Shown: positions 7,815 through 12,830 of the stretch, piece after piece
Position numbering within the stretch: position 1 is the first letter of the stretch
Layout: each line of letters opens with the position of its first letter
Assembly (NCBI GenBank): GCA_023386865.1
Contig: JAEWIV010000261.1
Span: 1-12,830, forward strand
From: Pseudomonadota bacterium
Lineage (GTDB): Bacteria > Pseudomonadota > Alphaproteobacteria > Reyranellales > Reyranellaceae
Direction of reading: 5' to 3'
Length of the DNA: 12,830 nucleotides
The notes under the pieces: generated by a model
What the model saw: only the letters and a program-made list of their open reading frames with translations
What the model was told of the DNA's origin: nothing
The model's database searches: none
Made by a program: the position numbers and the translations under genes

Positions 7815-8093
7815 ATGGGAGTTCGAACGATGCCCGACCTTATGATGAAGCTCACGGCGGACTGGGCACAAAGGATCGCGCGATCCGATCGCCGTCCTCC
7901 CCCTGAACTTGCCAAGGTTCTGGATACCTTCAGGGCAACTCTCGGCCCGCCGACTGGAACAGTCGGCGAGGCAAGCCAGTATTTTCGCGTCGAAACCGCC
8001 GACCCCAGGCATCTCACGGCTTTGCAGCGCTCGCTTGAACGGCTCGATGGTGTCGAAGCAGCCTATGTGAAGCCGGCCGACGAGCTGCCCTGA
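7815..8093 (+). CDS. Small protein resembling a stand-alone subtilase prodomain
   Basis: This 92-residue protein has no signal peptide. Its C-terminal half (residues 54-91) is similar to residues 102-138 of the S8 protease encoded next to it. Both have an aromatic pair plus basic residue and V/I-E (QYFRVE, SFYKIE), a helix with the spacing L-x-A-L-x-x-x-L, and the ending AYVKPADE or AYIKPGAE. By eye about 14 of 37 positions are identical. The upstream part also aligns loosely (LGPPTGTV with LFGPTEERV). The beta-alpha-beta pattern and position before the catalytic domain suggest a prodomain-like fold such as inhibitor I9. Hence this could be a free inhibitor or chaperone of the protease, or a modification substrate. 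Two starts are possible: ATG 7815 with GGAG 10 nt upstream, or ATG 7830 with GGGAG (7817-7821) 8 nt upstream, giving 87 residues. It lies 208 nt before the protease gene. Confidence 0.72.
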   Translation: MGVRTMPDLMMKLTADWAQRIARSDRRPPPELAKVLDTFRATLGPPTGTVGEASQYFRVETADPRHLTALQRSLERLDGVEAAYVKPADELP

Positions 8094-8195
8094 ACGCATT
8101 GGCCTGCGTTGTGACATCCATGTGGTCATGCGCTTGGTGGTTGCAGATATTCCAACCGTAGGTTAGGTGCCAACCGGATTGCATACGCATAAAGG

Positions 8196-8212
8196 ACAAC
8201 CTCATAGGTTGT
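8196..8212. promoter_or_regulatory. Perfect 7-bp dyad upstream of the protease gene
   Basis: ACAACCT and AGGTTGT flank a CAT spacer, about 90 nt before the protease start. It could be an operator or a small hairpin in the leader. The surrounding 8094-8230 is visibly less GC-rich than the genes beside it, as expected of a regulatory region. No convincing sigma-70 hexamer pair was found. Confidence 0.3.
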
Positions 8213-8301
8213 GCACGTGACCTCCTCGCCCGGGCGCCCGCGCTGACCTGGTCACGCAGCAGAAAGCGAGTTCGAACGTCAGGCAAAGAGGGAGAAGCGC
8301 C

Positions 8302-10281
8302 ATGGCACGTCGTACCGCACGCCCAAAGCGAGCCCAAACCAGAAGCGGCACCGACCGCACTTCGATAGCCACTCCACCGCCGGCTTCACCGCCTGAACTC
8401 GTCGTGGTCACCCGTCCCGAAAGCGCCATGCGCGCGTCGGCCGGCCGCTTCGAGGCGCTTTCTGGCGAGAAGACCGATTCATTGGCGAAGCTGCTGGCTG
8501 ACAATGATGCCACCATGCGCCCCCTGTTCGGCCCGACCGAGGAGCGCGTCGCGAGCTTCGCCTTGACCCCCGCCGCGATGCTCGCGGGCGAACCCGCCGA
8601 CCTCACGAGCTTTTACAAGATTGAGGCCGCGCCCGAGAAGCTAGAGGCATTGCACAAGAGGCTGCTGGATCAGGACGTGGTGGCCGGCGCCTACATTAAG
8701 CCGGGCGCGGAACCGGCTGCCCATCTCAACGACATGACAGCGGCGCCGGTGGAGGCTCCGCCGGCATCCCCCGACTTCGCCTCGCGCCAGGGCTATCTCG
8801 ATGCGGCCCCGGGCGGGGTCGAGGCTCGCTGGGCGTGGACACAGGCGGGCGGCCGTGGCGCCGGCATCCGGATCATCGACATCGAGGGTGCGTGGCGCTT
8901 TACGCACGAGGACCTGACCGGCAATCAGGGCGGTGTCGTCGGCGGCACGATGTCGACGGACCTTGGCTGGCGCAACCACGGAACGGCCGTTCTTGGCGAA
9001 TTCAGCGGGGACGTCAACAGCTTTGGCGTACAGGGCATCGCCGCAGATGCCGTTGTCAGCGCAATCTCGATCTTCGGCGGGCTGGGTTCGGCTGGCGCCA
9101 TCAACGCGGCGGCAGCGCGATTGGGCGCCGGTGACGTGCTCCTGATCGAGCTGCATCGGCCCGGGCCTCGGTTCAACTTTGCTGCGCGCGACGATCAGCG
9201 AGGCTATATCGCGATCGAATGGTGGCCCGACGATTTCGCGGCCATCCGCAATGCCGTCAATCGCGGCATTATCGTCGTCGAGGCAGCCGGCAACGGCGCC
9301 GAGAACCTCGACGACGCGATTTATCAGACTGCCGCGCCCGGCTTTCCGGCTGGTTGGACAAATCCATTCCGTCGCACCAATCGAGATTCGGGTGCGATCG
9401 TCGTTGGCGCCGGCGCACCGCCTCCTGGAACGCACGGTCGCAACCACGGGGCGGACCGGTCGCGTCTCGATTTTTCGAATTTCGGGGCGTTGATCGATAC
9501 CCAAGGTTGGGGGCGCGAGGTCACCACGGCCGGGTATGGCGATCTTCAGGGCGGAACGGACGAGGACCTTTGGTACACGGACAGGTTTTCCGGAACCTCC
9601 AGCGCGTCGCCGATCGTCGTCGGGGTAGCAGCATCGCTGCAGGGAATGGCGCGCGCGCGCGGCGTGCCCGTGCTCACGCCGGCGCAGTTCCGCAACTGCC
9701 TTCGTACGACGGGATCCGCACAACAGGACGAACCTGGACGACCGGCCACTCAACGAATTGGCACTCGTCCCAATCTTCGCCAGCTGTCCGTCTGCGCCTT
9801 CGGAAAGGGCAAGGAGCTCAGGAAGGAGGTGATCAAGGAGGGCAAGGAACACCTAAAGGAGAAGGAGCTCAAGGAGGGCAAGGAATTCCGCAAGGAGAAG
9901 GAACTCGCCAAAGAGGTGAAGGACGTCCGCAAGGAGGGAAAGGACGGCAAGGAAATCAAGGAATTCAAGGAGAGCAAGGAGTTCAAGGAAGGCAAGGAGT
10001 TCAAGGAGAAGGACAAGGACATCTTTGAAGGCAATGTCGACATCCGCGATAGGCTGGTGCCGCAGCCGGTCGGGGGCATGACCGGGACAGGCCCGGGCAG
10101 CGACGTGGAAGTCCGCATCGCCCGCGTCGAGGCCGCGGTGGAGGCGCTCGCCCACTTCATCGGCAGGGAATTGCGACCAGACCTGTCTTCGTCGGCGCTT
10201 CGCAACGAGGCGCAGGATCTCGCCCAAGCCGATGTGGAGGCGAAGAACCTGAAAGACCACAAAGACAACGAACGCTCCTAG
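8302..10281 (+). CDS. S8 (subtilisin-family) serine protease with Lys-Glu repeat tail
   Basis: This 659-residue protein has a full subtilase core at about 160-500. Asp193 lies in IRIIDIEGAW, His226 in RNHGTAVLG, the oxyanion Asn331 in EAAGNG and the nucleophile Ser433 in FSGTSSASP. Residues about 30-140 form a prodomain-like region shared with the 92-residue neighbour. There is no signal peptide: the N-terminus is Arg-rich then Pro-rich, so the enzyme is probably cytoplasmic or exported by an unusual route. Residues 502-573 are a low-complexity tail built on KE-x tripeptides (about 60% Lys plus Glu). After it comes a short linker and an amphipathic helix (EVRIARVEAAVEALAHFIGREL, 603-624, seen in part elsewhere as a coiled-coil motif). 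The Asp motif IDIEG, in place of the common DTG, marks a divergent subtilase subgroup. The start is supported by GAGGGAG (8288-8294) 7 nt upstream. The next gene begins 17 nt after its stop. Confidence 0.93.
   Translation: MARRTARPKRAQTRSGTDRTSIATPPPASPPELVVVTRPESAMRASAGRFEALSGEKTDSLAKLLADNDATMRPLFGPTEERVASFALTPAAMLAGEPADLTSFYKIEAAPEKLEALHKRLLDQDVVAGAYIKPGAEPAAHLNDMTAAPVEAPPASPDFASRQGYLDAAPGGVEARWAWTQAGGRGAGIRIIDIEGAWRFTHEDLTGNQGGVVGGTMSTDLGWRNHGTAVLGEFSGDVNSFGVQGIAADAVVSAISIFGGLGSAGAINAAAARLGAGDVLLIELHRPGPRFNFAARDDQRGYIAIEWWPDDFAAIRNAVNRGIIVVEAAGNGAENLDDAIYQTAAPGFPAGWTNPFRRTNRDSGAIVVGAGAPPPGTHGRNHGADRSRLDFSNFGALIDTQGWGREVTTAGYGDLQGGTDEDLWYTDRFSGTSSASPIVVGVAASLQGMARARGVPVLTPAQFRNCLRTTGSAQQDEPGRPATQRIGTRPNLRQLSVCAFGKGKELRKEVIKEGKEHLKEKELKEGKEFRKEKELAKEVKDVRKEGKDGKEIKEFKESKEFKEGKEFKEKDKDIFEGNVDIRDRLVPQPVGGMTGTGPGSDVEVRIARVEAAVEALAHFIGRELRPDLSSSALRNEAQDLAQADVEAKNLKDHKDNERS
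9805..10020 (+). repeat. Tandem Lys-Glu coding repeat (9-nt unit AAGGAGNNN)
   Basis: The DNA is a degenerate tandem array with AAGGAG recurring mostly every 9 nt, most regular at about 9955-10014, where KEF, KES, KEF, KEG, KEF and KEK follow one another. It encodes the KE-x tail of the protease. Because the unit is a multiple of three, copy-number changes would keep the frame. The same DNA in the +3 frame relative to the gene reads as Gly-x-Gln collagen-like triplets, which I regard as a by-product of the repeat. Confidence 0.85.
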
Positions 10282-10298
10282 CCGCTCGGGCGGGTTCG

Positions 10299-11012
10299 GT
10301 GATCCTGATCGTTGCGGAGCCCGGCGACCTCGCTGCGCACTGGCTCCGCGCGCAACTACGTCGCCGGCTGGCGCATCCAGTCGAGGTGGTCACGCCGGCG
10401 AGGCTAGTTTACGCCCCGTCGATCCTGCAGCGGCTGACATCTCGACAGAGCGACGCCGATTTCCGATTGAGCCGCGACAAGACGCTCCGGATGTCGGCCG
10501 TGCAAGGTGTGATCAATCGCATCAGGACGGTTCCCACGGCGCATCTTTCCGCCGCCGAGGCCGCCGAGCGTGACTACGCGGCAAGCGAGCTGCACGCCTT
10601 CCTGCTCGGCTGGTTGGCTTCATTCGACTGCGCGATGCTCAATGCTCCGGCACCCGAATCGCTTTGGGGGCCGTCACATTCACGATTGAGCGCGCTCCAT
10701 TTCGCCGCCGTTGCGGGGCTGAGCTGTCGTCGGACCCGGGTCACCACGAAGGCACCACAACCGCTGGAAGCGCCGATGCGGGGCACCGTGGCGCATTTCG
10801 TATTGGATGGTCAGGTCATCGGTCCACTGCTGCCGGCATCGATGCGTGACGCGATGATCGCCTTCGCGCAGCTCTGGGGGTCGCGGCTCGTCCAGATCGA
10901 GACGGTTGTCAACGGAGGGCAAAACGAATTCGCCACGGCTACCAGCCTGGTCGATTTCCCGTCGGGTGGCGATGCGCTGGTGCACGCGATCGCTCGTGCA
11001 CTTTCATCATGA
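10299..11012 (+). CDS. Degenerate ATP-grasp paralogue (probable non-catalytic partner)
   Basis: This 237-residue protein matches no family that I can name directly. Set beside the following ATP-grasp protein it lines up along its length. Both open with MILI. GVINR (70-74) fits GVYVR. The helix ELHAFLLGWL before an LNAP turn (97-117) fits FHMVLHEWL before VANRP. VAHFVLDGQVIG (164-175) fits VRVHVIGTE. The end (QLWGSRLVQIETVV, then DALVHAIARAL) fits DLPFAGIDLRL and IADALVRWL. The central nucleotide-binding portion is shrunk by roughly 80 residues. The catalytic positions are lost: the neighbour's metal-binding Asp270 and the FEVNPSP motif correspond here to Glu201 and to ATATSLV. It is therefore probably a pseudoenzyme that binds substrate or activates its neighbour. 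The start is GTG at 10299 with a weak GGGCGGG upstream. It is tightly packed between the protease (17 nt) and the ligase (ATGA overlap). Confidence 0.8.
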   Translation: MILIVAEPGDLAAHWLRAQLRRRLAHPVEVVTPARLVYAPSILQRLTSRQSDADFRLSRDKTLRMSAVQGVINRIRTVPTAHLSAAEAAERDYAASELHAFLLGWLASFDCAMLNAPAPESLWGPSHSRLSALHFAAVAGLSCRRTRVTTKAPQPLEAPMRGTVAHFVLDGQVIGPLLPASMRDAMIAFAQLWGSRLVQIETVVNGGQNEFATATSLVDFPSGGDALVHAIARALSS

Positions 11013-11959
11013 TTCTAATCGCCGGCATTCCCAGTGAGCCGCCCGTCGCGCGCGCAATCGAGGCAGCCGAGGAAAGGGGCATCGGTCATATCGTGTTCGA
11101 TCAGCGCAGCCATCAAGTCAGTGAGATAGAATTGTCGCTCGAGCCGTCCACGGGCTGGCGCGGGCGGCTGAGCTGCCCAGCCGGGGAGATCGAGCTGGCC
11201 TCGTTCAGCGGCGTCTACGTCCGGCTAATGGACGAGCGCTTTCTGCCGGACGTCGTGGCTACGCCATATGGTTCGCCTGAGCGGGCGCGCTCGGCGCGTT
11301 TTCACATGGTCCTTCACGAATGGCTCAACGTCGCTCCAATCCGTGTCGCGAATCGCCCCCGAGCGATGCTTTCGAACATTTCCAAGACGTACCAATCCAC
11401 AGTCGTCCGTCGTTCGGGCTTCGCCATCCCCGAGACCATCGTGACCAACGATCCTGGCAAGGCGCTTGCTTTCGTCGACGATTGCGCGGCACGGGGAAAC
11501 GAGGTGATCTACAAATCCCTGAGCGGCGTGCGATCGATCGTCCAAACCTTCTCTGACGCCGACCGCGCGCGCATCGGCCGCATCAGATGGTGCCCGACGC
11601 AGTTTCAGCGAAAGATTCGGGGCAAGGACGTGCGCGTGCACGTGATCGGGACAGAGACATACGCGACCGTGATCGATAGCGTGGCGACCGATTATCGCTA
11701 TGCCCAAAGCCAGTCCGGCAGCGACGCCGTCCTCAAGGCGACTGAACTGCCGACCGCGATGGCCAAGGCGTGCGTCGATCTGGCCCACACGCTCGACCTG
11801 CCCTTCGCAGGCATAGACCTGCGCCTTCCCGAGGACGACGAAGCCGTCTGCTTCGAGGTCAACCCGAGCCCTGCGTACAGCTACTACGAATCGCGTACCG
11901 GAGCGCCCATTGCGGATGCGCTCGTCCGGTGGTTGGCGGCTGCGGATCGGCTGGCTTGA
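11009..11959 (+). CDS. ATP-grasp ligase, RimK/MvdD-like
   Basis: This 316-residue enzyme has a pre-ATP-grasp domain (about 1-120) and an ATP-grasp domain (about 121-310). Nucleotide-binding lysines are Lys126 in NISKTYQS and Lys169 in VIYKSLSG. KDVRVHVIG (206-214) matches the family's DxRv-v-G strand. The metal/ATP site is intact: Asp270 in AGIDLR, and Glu283 and Asn285 in CFEVNPSPAYSYYE. The terminal TGAPIADALVRWL is also typical. Relatives form amide or ester bonds on peptides or proteins: RimK adds Glu to ribosomal protein S6, and graspetide (microviridin-type) ligases link acidic side chains to Lys, Ser or Thr. The ATG lies inside the ATGA overlap with the upstream paralogue, so the two are translationally coupled and probably work as a pair. 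It is the last gene of the protease operon. The substrate is unknown; the family assignment is firm and the role is inferred. Confidence 0.92.
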   Translation: MILIAGIPSEPPVARAIEAAEERGIGHIVFDQRSHQVSEIELSLEPSTGWRGRLSCPAGEIELASFSGVYVRLMDERFLPDVVATPYGSPERARSARFHMVLHEWLNVAPIRVANRPRAMLSNISKTYQSTVVRRSGFAIPETIVTNDPGKALAFVDDCAARGNEVIYKSLSGVRSIVQTFSDADRARIGRIRWCPTQFQRKIRGKDVRVHVIGTETYATVIDSVATDYRYAQSQSGSDAVLKATELPTAMAKACVDLAHTLDLPFAGIDLRLPEDDEAVCFEVNPSPAYSYYESRTGAPIADALVRWLAAADRLA

Positions 11960-12124
11960 CGCATCTGGCCCGATGCCGTGTCGAACGACGCGCCGATGCG
12001 ATCGCCCCAGCCCTGAGAACTCCCAAAGTACATCCTCATCCTCACGACCCAGCATTGACATGTGCATCAGACGCCGGGATCGCACATCTAGAGCATGCAA
12101 CACGCATCACCGGTGCGGGCGACA

Positions 12125-12163
12125 GAGATGGGATGGACCGCGCGCGCGGTTCCATCTCATCTC
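12125..12163. terminator. Strong hairpin between convergent operons
   Basis: The arm at 12125-12142 (GAGATGGGATGGACCGCG) pairs with 12145-12163 over about 18 bp, with one bulged base and one G-T wobble. It lies 5 nt beyond the 3' end of the minus-strand gene at 12169 and about 165 nt after the ATP-grasp stop. The position between converging genes suggests a shared terminator. Neither side has a clear T-run, so it may act mainly as a 3'-end-stabilising structure. Confidence 0.65.
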
Positions 12164-12168
12164 GTTCT

Positions 12169-12615
12169 CTAGCTCGCCCCACCTTCGTTCTCCAGCGCAT
12201 CGACCACGGCCCAGGTCTTCGGCCCGACGACGCCGTCGACCGCCAGCTGCGACCGCTGCTGCAGGTCTTTCACGGCCGTCTCGGTCTTCTGGTTGAAACG
12301 GCCGTCGACGCCGCCGGTATCGAAGCCGACCTCGGTCATGCGGCTCTGCAGCCTGCGCACCGGCAGTCCACTGGACCCCAGGCGCAGCACGGGCTCGCTC
12401 TGGTCGGCTTCATCGATGTTGATCCAAGTCACGCGGCCGACGATGCCGTCGACGGCGATTTCCCGCACCTGCTGGAAGGCCTTGACCGCGTTCGTGGTCC
12501 TGGCGCCGAAGACACCGTCGATCGGCCCGGGGTCGTGGCCGAGCGCCTTGAGCGCCTGCTGGAGGTCGCGAACGTCGGGGCCGCTCGCCCCCTGCTTCAG
12601 GACGGGTTCAGCCAT
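12169..12615 (-). CDS. Protein with two peptidoglycan-binding (PG_binding_1) repeats
   Basis: This 148-residue protein consists almost entirely of two PG_binding_1 three-helix repeats. The first (about 5-66) has LKQGASGPDVRDLQQAL, IDGVFGARTTNAVKAFQ and VDGIVGRVTW. The second (about 76-138) has LRLGSSGLPVRRLQSRM, VDGRFNQKTETAVKDLQ and VDGVVGPKTW. These repeats normally bind cell-wall peptidoglycan and target an attached enzyme. Here no catalytic domain and no signal peptide are seen, so how it reaches the wall, or whether it does, is unclear. The start is firm: GGAGG (minus strand, 12628-12624) lies 8 nt before the ATG. The upstream gene on the same strand ends 42 nt away and carries the same repeat, suggesting an operon and tandem duplication. 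Confidence 0.92.
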   Translation of the reverse strand: MAEPVLKQGASGPDVRDLQQALKALGHDPGPIDGVFGARTTNAVKAFQQVREIAVDGIVGRVTWINIDEADQSEPVLRLGSSGLPVRRLQSRMTEVGFDTGGVDGRFNQKTETAVKDLQQRSQLAVDGVVGPKTWAVVDALENEGGAS

Positions 12616-12657
12616 GACGATATCCTCCGAGAGAGAAAGAGAGAATGGTTTGCGTCG

Positions 12658-12830
12658 CTATGCCGTTGTCAGCCCGGCGAGGGAGGCCAGCGTCGCGCCG
12701 GCGCCGCCTGCCGGCACCCACCATGTGCGCGGGCCCACCACGCCGTCATCGGCCAGCGCATGCTTCGCCTGGTAGGCCTTGACCGCCGCTTCGGTGCGCG
12801 GCCCGAAGTCGCCGTCGGCCGGTCCCGGAT
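12658..12830 (-). CDS. Peptidoglycan-binding repeat protein, C-terminal part only
   Basis: The frame enters from the right edge and ends at TAG (12658-12660), giving 57 residues. The visible part reads PGPADGDFGPRTEAAVKAYQ and then DDGVVGPRTWWVPAGG, which is the second half of a PG_binding_1 repeat. A short hydrophobic tail follows (ASLAGLTTA). It resembles each repeat of the neighbouring 148-residue protein, with the same G-x-FG-x-x-T-x-x-AV core and the DG-VG-x-x-TW ending. The N-terminal part, and any enzyme domain or signal peptide, lie outside the window. It is separated from the next gene by 42 nt containing only that gene's ribosome site. Confidence 0.85.
   Translation of the reverse strand, partial: PGPADGDFGPRTEAAVKAYQAKHALADDGVVGPRTWWVPAGGAGATLASLAGLTTA

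Noticed and set aside
9219..10028. Open frame with collagen-like Gly-x-Gln triplets inside the protease gene
   Set aside because: It is the shifted reading of the 9-nt Lys-Glu repeat and lacks its own ribosome site. The upstream part is Arg-rich shadow sequence. Kept only as a comment on the repeat.
9750..10268. Minus-strand open frames rich in Leu/Ser repeats opposite the protease tail
   Set aside because: These are the antisense readings of AAGGAG repeats (CTCCTT), with no ribosome site and no domain.
11225..12103. Minus-strand open frame of 292 codons opposite the ATP-grasp gene
   Set aside because: The ATP-grasp motifs on the plus strand are complete. The antisense product shows no domain and runs across the intergenic region.

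Overview
The window is high-GC bacterial DNA with tightly packed genes, ATGA start/stop overlaps, GC-rich codon use and protein families typical of soil or plant-associated Alphaproteobacteria (Hyphomicrobiales or Rhodospirillales-like). That placement is an inference from gene content and style, since no rRNA or tRNA gene is present. No CRISPR array, insertion sequence or attachment site was seen.

Left part (1-7729): a partial M81/MlrC-type metallopeptidase gene runs off the left edge on the minus strand. It is divergent from a gene for a secreted protein of unknown function (547-1830) that carries a His/Cys pair suggestive of a clan CD (caspase/gingipain-fold) protease. A three-gene ABC importer follows: a fused two-domain permease (1962-3722), a Tat-exported binding protein (3752-4789) and an ATPase (4786-5886), of the ferric-iron/thiamine/small-organic-ligand type. 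Next come a palindromic intergenic element, a SnoaL-like small protein (6077-6526), and a convergent SelA/DgaE-like PLP enzyme (6554-7729). The metallopeptidase, importer, SnoaL-like protein and PLP lyase together look like a scavenging or catabolic neighbourhood. The substrate cannot be read from the sequence.

Central part (7815-11959), the most unusual region: four plus-strand genes. They encode a 92-residue protein resembling a stand-alone protease prodomain; a 659-residue subtilisin-family (S8) protease with an intact triad, no signal peptide and a long Lys-Glu repeat tail; a 237-residue protein that appears to be a shrunken, catalytically dead ATP-grasp paralogue; and a 316-residue RimK/MvdD-like ATP-grasp ligase. 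The last three are packed as an operon (17-nt gap, then an ATGA overlap). I infer a possible post-translational peptide- or protein-modifying system in which the ATP-grasp ligase acts on, or together with, the protease. The Lys/Glu tail or the 92-residue protein are candidate substrates.

Right part (12169-12830): two minus-strand genes for proteins made of peptidoglycan-binding (PG_binding_1) repeats, the second cut by the right edge, converge on the ATP-grasp operon. A strong hairpin lies between them.

Gene-free stretches are all under about 210 nt. Interval 368-546 holds a short hairpin and the divergent 5' regions. Interval 1831-1961 shows nothing beyond the permease ribosome site. Interval 5887-6076 holds the large inverted repeat. 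Interval 8094-8301 holds a small perfect dyad and the protease ribosome site. Interval 11960-12168 holds the convergent hairpin.
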